A DNA stretch of 64,000 nt from Brevipalpus yothersi (lineage: Eukaryota; Arthropoda; Arachnida; Trombidiformes; Tenuipalpidae), in NCBI GenBank assembly GCA_003956705.1, contig QZCP01000146.1:124001-188000 (forward strand), in the 5' to 3' direction. Within the stretch, counting starts at the first letter, position 1, and each line of letters opens with the position of its first letter. Made by a program: the position numbers and the translations under genes. Below, one piece after another: positions 22,959-35,093 of this stretch. The notes beneath the pieces were generated by a model. The model did not search any database and had not been told where the DNA came from. It was given only the letters and a program-made list of their open reading frames with translations.

Positions 22959-23629
22959 ATGCTGATTGATGGAAGTAAAAAATTTACGATTATTATCACA
23001 ATAATCATTAATCATGTGAGGTTACTTGCGAATGGAAAGGAGAGAATAAGTATCGTAATTCCGGGCATCAAAAAATCGTACGGTATTCGGTGTAAATTTC
23101 CTGAAGGATCTCAAAATATAACTTGGTACAAAAATGGTGAAATACTCAAAATTGATCATTCTTACATGACCTGGAATGTAGATGGACAATTTATTGATCT
23201 CACATTCAATAAGCCTGATTGGGCTAGAGATTCGGGAGTTTATGTATGTAACGATAACATATACGATTTGAAGGATGATTGGGGCGATATGTATCGTGAA
23301 CCAACTCCAGAGCCATTGAACCTCCAGAAGAACCGTTTAATATTTTTGGTCTTCTATCCATTCGCTTTGATACTCTCACAATCTGGACACTTGTGTGGAT
23401 CACAATTTTTACCCTTTTCTTACTGGTTAATCTGTTCACCTCTTATGTGAAGTATGGATTGCTCAACGAAGATATTAAAATAGAGCGCGAAGTGATATTA
23501 CTTCCGGATAGACGTGAAGATGAGGAGAAAGAGAGATTAGGAAAAAATTCGAGAGGAAGAAGAGGAAGAGATGATAGAAACACAACTGATATATTCGAGG
23601 GTAAGAAAACCTTCTACAAAAGAAACTAA
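22959..23629 (+). pseudogene. Single-Ig-domain type I membrane protein with a frame break
   Basis: The first open frame (ATG 22959) gives a hydrophobic leader (KKFTIIITIIINHVRLLA) and one Ig-like domain: IRCKFPEGSQNITWYKNG for strands B-C with the conserved Cys and Trp, and DLTFNKPDWARDSGVYVC with the D-x-G-x-Y-x-C motif. After MYREPTPEPLN this frame turns into unlikely sequence. A second frame, offset by two bases, takes over from about 23312: PPEEPFNIFGLLSIRF, a clear TM segment (WTLVWITIFTLFLLVNLF) and a charged tail (LPDRREDEEKERLGKNSRGR) to a stop at 23627-23629. No plausible intron joins the two. It may be a pseudogene, an allele with an indel, or an assembly error. The overall plan (one Ig, TM, short basic/acidic tail) resembles small basigin-like proteins, but orthology is not established. 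Confidence 0.6.
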
Positions 23630-24295
23630 AGAAAAAGTTCAGCCCCCAACTGGGATGAAACTTAAGAAGACCAGAGCAAAGTCTACCAGTAAAAAATAGC
23701 ACTACAATTCCTTGGACCAATCAAGATTCTGTTTTCCAGAACTGCTTCGAAACAAAATCCCCTTCCCTATCGATCATTAAGAATGATCTGCACAGGGTTT
23801 TGAATACTATTCCATCTCTAATGAATCAGCTTCCAATAAAATGGAGAAGTAATTTTTCTGCATTCACATCTACTCTTGTCCACTTCTTCAAATCAAAGAG
23901 TTGAATATATATCCCCATCGGTAAGGAGATTTGCAAATGTTGATGATCAAAATTATTTATTCGTGATGATGGCATCGATGAGATCGTTTCACTTCATTAC
24001 AAGGTTTGCTAGAACAATAATTTGGAGTCTTGTCAAGAGCTCATGATAAGCAATACAAGATGCCTTCCATTCAATGGAGTGTGAAAATGAATCGTTACAC
24101 TGACAAACTGCCAGGTAACTTGTAAGTCAAACAATTTGCACTGTTTTCAAATGTCTTTCGTGTTGTATATAAATGATTTTGGGATCACAATTATGATGAA
24201 AAAGTGTAGCTGAGCTAGACTTTCTTCCAGAAATTAGGTGAGAATTACCAGCCTTCCAAAAGGTGATGAGAGTTGTTCTCGATCGCTTACGAAGA
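23630..24295. other. Spacer between convergent Ig-protein and acidic secreted-protein genes
   Basis: About 670 bp of AT-rich 3' flank for two convergent genes. Nothing recognisable within it. Confidence 0.55.
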
Positions 24296-25277
24296 TCATT
24301 TCTGGTATCCCATCAAGAGTAAGACCACTTTTTTGTCCTTCTTAGATTTACTTCGGGTTTCTGCTAATAATGTGGGTTAATAGGAAGAAAAAAAATCAAT
24401 TGATCATTCTAGTTGGATTGAGAGAATAGACAAGAAAAATTTTCATTATTGTAAGCATACAATTCAACTTACCTTTAGGCTCTTCATTGCTGTCCTCGTT
24501 ATCATTCTTGCTAGGCCTACTCATTCTTTCACCTAGAATGCTACTGAGTCCAGATTTCACAACAATCTGAGGATATTCCATTCCATCGGTATGCTCTAGA
24601 GGAGAAGAGTATCAAGTTTTTATTGGCTCTAAGGACTATGGAACAAGGGTAAGGTAAGGGTAATCACGTTTTACCTCTTGATTTATCTTTTGGATATTCC
24701 TCATCTTCCGTCGATCCCTCATATTCCTCGTAATCTTCTGTAAGAAGAAGGATAGAATGATCAGAATATCAAGTAACATTCAAATCGGCAATAGTAATAC
24801 TATTTTAGTCTCAACATCATTCCGAGCATAAATCTCACCTTTTTCTTCTTTTTCTGGATATTTTGTGTTGAAAGAAATTTTTTCTCGATTGTTTCCTTTC
24901 GAGTTCCCCTGATTTCTTGCAATTTTATCGAGAATTTTTCGCGGATCAATCAAGAGCACTTCAGCTTCCGATGGCAGTGATAATGCATGAGAAATAGGAT
25001 TTCCAGATCGACTGTTTGCCTTTGCTCGATAACTTGTCAGTCGAGATTCACTTCGTGTTGAAAAATCTTCACCTTCTCCATCATCAGAATCCTCATCATA
25101 CTGAGCTGTATCTTTATCACTGTTGAAAACTGCCAAAAGTTTCAACTTATTACGATCATCACTAGTTCCATGATCACGAGTTGAATGTTTTCGATCATGG
25201 TATTTACACTGGATTGGAATCACGAAAAGAAGCAATAAAACTCCAACATTCAATGAGATAAGTTGATAAATATCCAT
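24296..25277 (-). CDS. Secreted acidic protein of unknown function
   Basis: Unrecognised. Four exons fit in phase 1 throughout: 25277-24839, 24737-24675, 24595-24473 and 24363-24296 (stop 24298-24296); 230 aa. A strong signal peptide (LNVGVLLLLFVIPIQC) is followed by a hydrophilic chain rich in Asp, Glu, Ser, Lys and Arg. It has acidic patches (DEDSDDGEGEDF, EDYEEYEGSTEDEE), an embedded LPSEAEVLLIDPRKILDKIA segment, and a C-terminus ending KSKKDKKVVLLLMGYQK. The only Cys lies at the predicted signal-peptide end. Several mono- and dibasic sites exist, but no amidation (GKR/GRR) pattern marks it as a neuropeptide precursor. It could be an acidic matrix or mineral/ion-binding protein; that is a guess from composition. 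The consistent phases make a real gene likely. Confidence 0.7.
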
Positions 25278-28200
25278 CGTGATGGTTGTATTCCAAAATC
25301 AATCAGAAACGATTTTGTGGCTTTGGAATCCTTAAAAATAGTGATACATCAAGACTTATTTCACTGATCAATCTAATCAAGCTGGATTTGTCGATCAAAG
25401 AGAGATAAATTGATGAACACAATTAAAACTGATCGATGACTTCGAACAAGAGCGGACGTCCTTAAAATTAGTGAACAGGAAGACGTGCGAATTCACATGC
25501 CAAATCTATTCACATTATGACTCACTTAATTTGCTTAATTTAGCCGTATCAGAAGACATTTTCGGACATGTAAAAAGAGTCAAGTGGAATCATCCAGTTT
25601 ATTTAATCAAAAGTAAGCTCAGATAGGTGTACACTGATATGGATCGTAAAAGAATTGGCTTGTCAGCATCCTTTTGGGAATCTGAAGAAGAGCCAATCAA
25701 CAAGTGAAGCAGAACTTTGAAAACTATCTCAATTCCCCTTTCAGGATATATTATGATGGTGAGCTTCTGCTGTTCGTATGGAAAAAACGAACAAGAAAAT
25801 CTGATGAACAAGTCCAGTTTGTATCCACTTTTTAGACATTAATCAGTTACTCTCCACAAATGGAATTCACCTTCTAATAAGATTATCTAAACAGATTGAT
25901 GATTGCATCATCGCTAAAAAAACACACTGATGATGAAAGATTGATACATGAATTCATTTCGTGAGAGATTGATGGCTCAGTCAGTTGAGAAATAGTGAAG
26001 AAGGGGTAGAGTAGGTTGGATAGATTGTTTTTCATCCAATTTTGTGACTAACGGATCTGATTAGGACACCTTAAAACTGGCCTTCTATAGCTTTCTTAGC
26101 TCAGAACATGTACAGGATATACAATGTTATTTCAAAAATTCGAAATTGTGTTGATGATGGAGACATATGAGTGTTCATCTACTTGGTCGGAGCAAGGGTA
26201 CACCTTGTTTTAAACTCTCAACAAAAGTGAACAGATCATTATAAGGTAACCAGAGAAAACCAGAGATTACGAAAAATCTGCCAAATCATTCAAGACATTC
26301 CTTGAGGGGCCAGTTCTGGCACCTCTCAAGACATACGATTGGAGGGTCTCAATGACCATATGTGATCCACTTGAATTCAGACAGTGACTGATTAGATAAG
26401 AAACGACTTTGCTTTCAATCATTTGTTGGACTCTCCTGAAGATAAATTGAGCCCTTTTGTTTCGAAGTGATTTGAATCGAGAGCTTTTTCAAATATGAAT
26501 TTTAAATAATCACAGGTAGAAGGGACACAGTTTTAGGGGAAAATTTTGACGAAAAATATCCTCCTGAATGTTTTCCATTTCCATTGAACAAGGGATTTTT
26601 ACCTTTTTATCCGCCAAATTGGCATGATCTCTCAAATGTGGCAAGCTGGTCAATACTCAAAAAAAGTAAAATGGTTCATCATCGGTCATTCAAGGTAAAC
26701 ATGAATATATTGAGGAGAGAAAATTTTCTCAAGGAATCTAACAAATTTTGATTTTTCTAGCAAAGTTTTCTAAACCGATAATTTGAAAAATTTTGAATTA
26801 TCTTATCTGATTATCTTCACTTATTGGTGGTGTAAAATTCTATAGGTATGTGATGTTGAATGTAATCTGAGTTCGTACCTTCATGATTTAACTCGCTTGC
26901 TCATCCATATTTGAACAAAAAATGGAATTGAGCAGAGAAAACTCGATTTCTTCATTAGCACTCGACTCATTTTTATGGAATGATAGTCAACTTTTACTGC
27001 CAATTTCTTTCATCCTGAAAAGCCTAAAATCAGTAATCTTATGTTAGCTCCACAATGTTTATAATAATATTAATCCACTCCTTTTTGGAGACATTGGCTC
27101 TGATTTATTAGCTCTTTATAAGTAGAATTATTCATTTCCCAACTCACAATCATTTTCTATTTCATCTGGCTCACTGGAAAATAAATCCACAGGCTATACG
27201 GTGGAACTTCTTTGGCACAGTAAAGTTACCAAATAATGAGCAGAATTAATCTGCCCACATCCATGCATTCATCAGTCTATCATTTACATTCATACTGATT
27301 TACTTGATGCTTCATTCTATCCCTTCACTTTTCTTCTCGCTCCTGTAGCTGGTCAACAGAATCAATGAATCAGATCCGAGTAACCCCATCGAGAGATGAA
27401 CAGCATTTGCAAAGCAAATAAGATCAATAAGCCATGTGACCTTCTTACATACTAATGGAACTACGGTTGAGCCAATTAATTCTCCAGAGATGGTGATGTA
27501 GTTAATCAACTAGTACGATTTGCTACAACTCCTACTATTCCCTAAAATCTGATAAAAAGGAATGTTGCTAAATGGACTTTGCGAAAGAGAAATGGGAATA
27601 ATTTCTGATTCAATGTAAACAGAAAATGAAATAGATGATAAAATTTTGGATAATTTTTGACTATTTATGGATAAGAGGCTAATGAACTCAATATTATTAT
27701 TCTATGGTTACATGTAGACAGCTAGCTTGCTTGAAATTTTGAAACTATATTGCATTTCTTGCAACAGAATCTTGCATCATCACATTTGCCGGTATTTTAG
27801 GGGTATTATTGAATGAGAAAGGAAGGAATACTTTTGAGATCGTATGTATCGATCTGACCGATCGGGCTTGCAAAAGAGTCTGCGACTTTAATCTGACCCC
27901 GCACAGAGAGCTAATATAGAGCATGAGTAATCTGAATGCATAGCAAAGGAAAGTAGAGGGAATCGAATATGCAAGGCTTTCCATCAAGCTGCATTTGATT
28001 GAAAGAGAAGATAAAAATCTGATACAATTCTTAATATTTCCGATCCACTTGCTATTCATGAAGCTTTCCCATGACATAATGATACAATCTTTCCTTGGCA
28101 ATACTGTTTGAATTGCATATCTCGAAAGACATTCAGAATTCAGGCAACCTAAGAAATATTGTCACATAAAAATCGATCGATATCTTAGTACAGTTCAAAA

Positions 28201-28647
28201 TCGACAGATCTCAGAGTTCTTGAGCTTAATCTGTTGTGTGTGTCTGTATGATGTTTTTGTGGTTCTATGTGTAATTCTTTGGTTGAAAATGGCGTTCAGA
28301 TATGTCATTATTTTGATTTGTTACTATCAGTGTATTCGAGAAAAAGTCGAAAATTTGGTGTTTAAAAAGCAATAATGGGACTTTCATTCTTGTAAGAATT
28401 ATTCTATTCATTGCGGAGAATTTGCAAGAAAATCTGTTCTCGAAATGTACCGTGCAAGTTGAATATAATACAGTGATCATTCAAATATTATTTCAATTAA
28501 CCGGATCCGGTGTTCATCAGATCTCTTGTGCACAATACAGTAGTAATAAATGGTTGCTCAATTAAGCAAATAGTGAGAAAAATAATTCTCAAGTGAAAAG
28601 ATCATCACGTTTATAATTTCCTAGTGAAATAGATTAACATATTAGTG
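25278..28647. other. 3.4 kb gene-free region upstream of beta-catenin
   Basis: AT-rich, without long GA/CT tracts. Open frames at minus 25811-25599, minus 27509-27312, minus 28101-27745 and minus 28480-28265 have no recognisable domain. It probably contains non-coding 5' exon(s) and control sequence of the beta-catenin gene. An acceptor-like AG at 28631-28632 would let an upstream exon join in frame to the listed start. Confidence 0.5.
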
Positions 28648-31055
28648 ATGGAAAACGGACTGCCCAATAATCATAATCATAATGGCTATGATTGGAATGA
28701 GAATCAAAATTATTCCAATAATACGGATTCATCATCGATGGATGAATCAATTCGTGAAATGAATCGACAAATGAATTCATCGCGAGGCCATCGAATTCGA
28801 GCAGCCATGTTTCCGGAAAGTATTGATGAGAATGAAGAGATGTCCACACCACAGATCAATTCGAATTCTCAATCCGGTTCATCAGTCCAGCGATTAGCTG
28901 AGCCAGCCCAAATGTTGAAACATGCAGTGGCAAATCTAGTTAATTATCGAGATGATGCTGAGCTAGCTGCCAAAGCATTGCCTGAGCTAATGAAATTACT
29001 CAATGATGAAGATCAAATTGTGGTCAATCAAGCATCCATGATGGTTCTTCAGCTATCCAAAAAGGAAGCATCACGACATGCACTCATGAATTCACCCCAA
29101 ATGATCTCATCACTTGTCCGTGCTATGTCACAGACAACGGACATGTCGGTCACTCGCAATTCGGCGGCAGTTCTTCAAAATTTATCTCAACATCGACAAG
29201 GATTATTGGCCATCTTCAAATCGGGAGGAATTCCAGCTCTAGTCAAAATGCTCGGATCACCCATTGAAGTGGTTGTCTTCCATGCTATCACAACTCTGCA
29301 TAACTTACTTCTCCACCAGGAAGGCTCAAAAATGGCAGTAAGATTAGCTGGTGGACTACAGAAAATGGTTGCTCTACTCAATCGTAATCATCCTAAATTT
29401 TTGGCTGTGGTCACCGATTGCTTACAAATACTCGCCTATGGTAATCAAGAGGGAAAATTGATCATACTTGCTAGCGGTGGACCTCAATTGTTGGTCAACA
29501 TATTGACCACATATGATTACGAAAAACTTTTGTGGACAACAACAAGAGTTCTCAAGGTAAGTGTCAATCCACATATTATTATTTTAGGGGAAATGTAGAA
29601 AATAAATTCAAAAAAAAATTCTGCATCAATTCCAACACTTGATATCGGAAATTAAAATCTCACTACTCTCATTAGGTCCTGTCAGTATGCTCCAGTAATA
29701 AGCCTGCAATTGTTCAGGCTGGAGGAATACAAGCAATTGGATTACATTTGAACAACGATAGCACTCGATTAGTAACCAATTGTTTGTGGACTTTGCGAAA
29801 TCTTTCCGATGCAGCCTCTAAATTGGATGGCTTGAATCGACTTCTCCAAGATCTTATTCATATTATGTCCAGTGGTAATCCTAACTTTATGGTTTGTGCC
29901 GCTGGAATACTGTCCAATTTGACCTGCAACAATCATGTGAACAAAGAAATCGTATGCCAAGTAGGCGGTGTTGAGGCACTTGTTCGTGTGGCCATTCAAG
30001 CTAATGATCAGGAAGACATTATAGAACCAGTCATTTGTGCTCTACGACATGTGACTAATCGTCATTCGGGCGCTGAGCTTGCCCAAAATTCGGTGAGGCT
30101 TAACTATGGTCTACCGGTAATTGTCAAGCTACTCAATCCACCGAGTCGATGGCCTTTGATTAAAGCTGTCACCGGTCTTATACGTAATTTAGCTCTTTGC
30201 CCCACCAATCAAGGCCCATTGCGTGAACAAAATGCAATCCATCGATTGGTTCATCTACTCACCAAAGCATTTCAAGAATCACAACGTCAACGACAAACGG
30301 GTACAACCAATGGATCAGCATACACAGATGGTGTCAAAATGGATGACATTGTGGAAGGAACCATTGGAGCACTGCAAATATTAGCCAAAGATATACATAA
30401 TCGTGTAATCATTCGTTCACTCAATATCATTCCCACATTTGTTCAACTACTGTATAGTGATGCGGAAAATCTTCAGCGAGCTTCGGTTGCAGTTCTATGT
30501 GAACTTGCCACCGATAAGGAAGGTGCCGAAATGATCGAAGCGGAAGCTGCCACAGCACCATTGACCGAGTTGTTACATTCTCGAAACGATGGTGTGGCCA
30601 CATATGCTGCCGCAGTTTTGTTTCGAATGTCAGAAGATAAGCCACAAGATTACAAGAAACGATTGTCTATGGAATTGACAAGTTCTTTGTTTCGAGAAGA
30701 TACCGGAAATTGGGGATCAGTATTACCAGATATGGATATGAGTCTCATGGTTTCGGATGAAGGAACTTTCCAGGGACCTCTGTATTCTCACGATAATCAG
30801 GGACATTCTAGCACTCATTCAACGCTCAATCGATCTGCCATGTATTCCGGTGGAGGTGGAGGTGGTATCAGCTCATCGGATCTCAATTCGATGGCTTCAC
30901 GATCTCCCTATCCACCTATTAACTCGAATATGGATCCAAATGGAATGGGCTATGATCCGATGGCTGCCAATCGAAGTCAAACTCTTCCTCATCCTAGTCA
31001 AACAAGTCAACCGGGCGATACTCATATGGGTCAATGGTTTGATACTGATTTGTAA
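28648..31055 (+). CDS. arm: Beta-catenin (Armadillo)
   Basis: Adherens-junction linker and Wnt effector. Two exons: 28648-29556 (303 codons) and 29676-31055 (phase 0, 119 bp intron); 762 aa, close to the 781 of human beta-catenin. The alpha-catenin-binding segment (HRIRAAMFPESIDE, residues 48-61), QRLAEPAQMLKHAVANLVNY and the whole armadillo array are highly conserved, e.g. NDEDQIVVNQASMMVLQLSK, LLAIFKSGGIPALVKMLGSP, LRNLSDAASK, GILSNLTCNN, LLHSRNDGVATYAAAVLFRM. The C-terminus ends QWFDTDL, the conserved PDZ-binding tail. The tail holds a Gly run and repeated Asn-Ser-Met-Pro sequence. The visible N-terminus (first 47 residues) is Asn/Ser rich and lacks a canonical DSGxxS phosphodegron. AATAAA occurs at 31243-31248. 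Confidence 0.97.
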
Positions 31056-32632
31056 AACGGGTGAAAAATATTTAAAATATTGCACCATCGAAAGAATGTA
31101 AAAAGTATTGTGATTGAACAGAAAATGTTCTCAAGTGGATAAATAATTAGATATCAAAGATCATATGACTTTGCGAAAAAAATTCTCTGTGAGTGAATTA
31201 TCAATTGGTCTAAATGCCTTCTATGAAAATTAACATTTTATCAATAAACGGCTCCCGATCAAATCATAATATTTTACCCCCATTGCTCATGAATATTGAA
31301 TATCGATTTGACACAAGAGGTTTTGGTTAATATTTCGAAGGAAAGAATTATTCTTAGGGCCTAATACAAATAATCGAGTGCGTTTGATAATTCTCATCAG
31401 TAGAAAAATTCAAATGGACTACTCACAACAGGTGAACATTAGCTTCTGGAGAGCGAAAAGCGTTCACGAAGCCAGGTATACTGATAGGTATGAATAGACC
31501 GATAAAAATTAGTTGTTTGAATCATTTGCTTTGATAGTTTTTTCATTCTTAATTGATTTTTTGACTTAATTGAGGTTTAAACAGTGACCTTTTCCTGGAA
31601 ATGATCACTTCAAATTTTGGATACTTACTCACACCAGTTAATCAAATTTTCAAGAGTAGATGTGTAAATAAGCATACGCAAATCAACTTGACTTTTTTTT
31701 ATCAACAACTCTTCCGTTATCTCAGTTACTATTGTCCAACCAATCACCCTACAATTGCATTATCCACGATTATTTAATATTATTAGCTTCTATTGAATCA
31801 GTGTGACTACTTTGGCCATCTCAGCTGAGTGGATGAAGGTGATAATAATAATAACTGAATGTACATCTCAACGTTACTGGCCTACTTAATGGTCGATATT
31901 GAATTCGATGAGAGGTTCTATTTTTGCTACAAGATCGCTACTTGATGCTTTCTACTTGATATTCAGAGAATAAAAGGTATAACATTCTTGAATTTTTGGG
32001 ACCATTGTTGAGTATGAGATACTTGTGTGGATGATCGCTATTCATGATCACAATTCTGAATCAGTTTGCTCATTTTTTCTATATTTAGTTTCTATCTGTA
32101 TGCTTTACAACTATCAAAAGTTCTCTTCGCACTTGATTGTCATCATGCTAAGAGCAGTACAAATTGAATCAAAGTTCTGCAACTACATATTGATTGGATT
32201 TGAGAGATAATTTTATTCTTCCATTCTGAGTTCAATCATTCCAGATTCCAATCAAACGAAAACTGTCAAACTAAATGTGAATTTAACACTAGCATTTCTG
32301 TCACTCATAAAATTTAAAGCTTTATAATAGCTAAAATCTGATGATAGTGGTTGAACTGTTGGCGAAATGATAAATCAAAAATTCGAAAACCATCATGAAA
32401 GATAAAAAATTGCTTCAAACATGGCACACAGCGTATTTCGATTCTAATTTGGGGAAAAAAAAATTAGCTTCACAATGAAACCGTCTGATTTCATTGCTTT
32501 CCCTTCTTGTTGAATTGAGCTGATTATTCTGATCATTTCTCAGATAGTAAAAATTTCAGTTTGATGGAATAAACTTGAAAATATTCGATAAACATTAATC
32601 GATCGAATTTGTAGACACAGTTGGTAAATTTT
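31056..32632. other. Spacer between convergent beta-catenin and CUB-protein genes
   Basis: Beta-catenin 3' UTR with AATAAA at 31243-31248, then AT-rich sequence holding copy 2 of the dispersed repeat (31637-31977). No gene supported. Confidence 0.6.
31637..31977 (+). repeat. Dispersed repeat, copy 2 (pair with 22440-22800)
   Basis: Same-orientation diverged copy of the repeat at 22440-22800; landmarks are listed there. No open frame is shared between the copies, so a non-coding element is likely. Confidence 0.75.
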
Positions 32633-34289
32633 TTAATTGCAAGTAATTTGTTCCCATCTTAGTTGGAAACCTTTTTGATTTTGAGGGCCAGAAAATGTCA
32701 GATCATCGATATCATCACTGTTTACATACAAAATGAAGGGTTTTCTGAAAGCTGAAAGAGAAAGAAAAAATGGAAATTAATTTCAAAAAGGAGTAGCTGA
32801 GCTGGAAAATTGAAGAAAAGTAAAGAAAAATCCAAAATTTTCCCATCAAACCGTGAATTGTCATTAGCAAACAAGTTTCCAAAAATGACTACTAAAACCA
32901 TGATAATAAGAGAGAGAAAATTGACCCTCTCTCACTCCTATTTTTGGGTGAAAAACAATCAAGAAAAGCAAAATACTCACAAACAATTGCACTATTTACA
33001 GACGATCCATCAGTTGGGCTCAATCGTTGGCCGCAAAAACGATCCTGCGTTAAAGCTCGTCCATCAGCTGAACCAGACGGTATCACAATATAGTCACCCC
33101 GATCACTCAGAACATTCCGCTGAATACTACATCCAGACCCATCGATGCTAGGATTAGGATATCCGACTCCTGATAGCCCTTCACGAAGTCCACCGAAATC
33201 GAATTCATTGGCAATCCATCGAATACCGCACATTTTAGGCGCCTGAGCGATACAGATTCCATAGTTCATGTTACGGAAATAGTTTGGACTTCTGGGAACA
33301 ATTGGTTGACCAGGTGAAGGGTTGGGTACCACAGGTCTAGTTCTGGAAGGACCACGAAAATTGAGACTTTCAACCATTCCAGTATTCGAAGTATAATATT
33401 GAAGACAGCCTGTGGGTGCTCTGAATGGTGACTGGCAAGCAATCTGTTGAATTCTAATGCTCCATTTACGATTGTAAAGCTCTTCGTTAGCCGTATTTAC
33501 CACCAGAAGCAGTGGCTCATTGGTGTCCAGTGGATCAACATCGATGTAAAGATGCTGCCCCGTTAGATCACCACACAGTCCATTGGGTGGTAAGCCAGTG
33601 GAATTGAAATTTGTTACACCCGAAATGACAAAAGAATCGGTAAATTGGCCACAAGATCCATCCCGGGGAGGTGCCAGTGTAAATTCATCAAAATCTAAGC
33701 GAATCTGACATATTGGCCACTTTTGAACCAAATTGTTTCGCTGTAAGGTGAATATGCACATGGGTGGATTGAGTCGTTCGGTTTGTAATGCCGGATAGCT
33801 TGGTGATACAAAGTAGCTTTCATTTGCACTGATCACTGATCGGCAAGTTCCTTGATCTTGGTAAAGGTGGAGATTGAGAGAGAGAGAGAGAAGAGAGACA
33901 TGTCTGAGAGAAAGAGATTATCATTTCACAAGGTATTCCAGTTTACTCACAAATGCAACAAGCCATCAGAAGGCCACAATTTCCTGCTACGATTCCTCCG
34001 GTAGTTGTACATGCTGCTCGAGGCATGCATAATCCAGCTCGATTATCGGCCGAAGTGAAACATTCGGAACGAGGTATAATCGGAGTTAGAATGTTGTTGA
34101 AAACTGTCATGAGATTGAAGTATTAATTTTAAAATCGAAAAAAATCAAATCTCTGGCAAAACTTGGAAATAATCATATCACACCTTGTTGAGGTCGATTA
34201 AAAAATTGTGGATTGCCTAGCACAAACGGGCATAAAAGAGTGATGGCCACTATAACACCAGAAAACTGTGCTAATCCAATAGGATTCAT
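32633..34289 (-). CDS. Secreted CUB-domain protein with N-terminal Cys-knot-like segment
   Basis: Extracellular protein of the arthropod CUB group, function unknown. Four exons joined in phase 1: 34289-34184, 34103-33951, 33856-32981 and 32751-32633 (stop 32635-32633); 417 aa. Exon 1 is a signal peptide (LAQFSGVIVAITLLCPFVLG). Exon 2 is a short Cys-rich module (ECFTS...GLCMPRAACTTTGGIVAGNCGLLMACC) like that at the N-terminus of many insect CUB proteins. The next part fits a CUB fold: SPSYPALQTERLNPPMCIFTLQ, ICQIRLDFDEFTLAPP, FVISG, LCGDLTGQHLYIDV, WSIRIQQIAC. A second half has GCLQYYTSNTGMVESLNF, NYGICIAQAPKMCGIRW and a closing GFQLRWEQITCN. It is head-to-head with the drebrin-like gene, about 0.8 kb apart. 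Confidence 0.85.
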
Positions 34290-35093
34290 GATGATTCAAG
34301 AGAACGGAAAGAATTTAAAGTTCGATGACCAAAGTATTGCTAGTCAATACGATTCTCATTCATCTGCCCCAAGACCAAGTTTTCTCTCTCTCTCTCTCTC
34401 TCAAGAACAAGAAGAGAATCAAGCTTAACCCGGAAGAAAAGTGGCCGCCCAACATGGTGTTAAGCCACTTTGTCAGCAGCCTTAATGATGATCAACTCAT
34501 CTTATCCAAACTAACCAAAATCATGCCCAAAAAACTTTTCTCTCTCTCTTCATCTCTCTTCCTAAGATGCTGTGAAGAAGGAGAGGAAAGATATTTACTG
34601 ATGCTATTTGCTGTATCGGTTAAGTATACATGTACATGATCAACTTCTCTCTCTTCCCTTGTGGATGTTGCTCTCTTCTCTCTCTCTCTCCCGGCTTGTC
34701 TCACTGTTTTTGTTTGTATGTTGAACTCTTGTCATCATTGTCGATCAAATAAGTGTGATCTGCATTGAATTGTCATCATCATCGCCATCATCTTTCTTTC
34801 TCTCTCACTCTCATCAACTCATCAATCCATCATTTTTGTGAATGAAAATACCAACATTATCATCTCTGGAGCTTGCTTTCATCACTCTGTCATATATTGC
34901 AAATTGATTTGGCAATCATTACTCAATCATTTATAAGTGATAAGGAATACATGTTTATCGGTGTGTGTGTTCCCGGCAATTCTGATAGGTAGATTCTGGT
35001 AATCATTATCATTTGATTTTTTGTGTGTGTGTGTGTTTCACTGTCTGTCCTTATCATATCAAGTGTAACGTGGTAACAACGTGGGCCATCAAA
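34290..35093. other. Divergent promoter region between CUB-protein and drebrin-like genes
   Basis: About 800 bp with many short CT runs (for example 34383-34402) and a GT-rich stretch near 35022-35036. Both flanking genes start outward from it. No coding exon seen; open frames here read the repeats. Confidence 0.55.

Noticed and set aside
27745..28101. 118-codon minus-strand open frame
   Set aside because: No recognisable domain, no coherent start context and no splice continuation; its length is not exceptional for this DNA.
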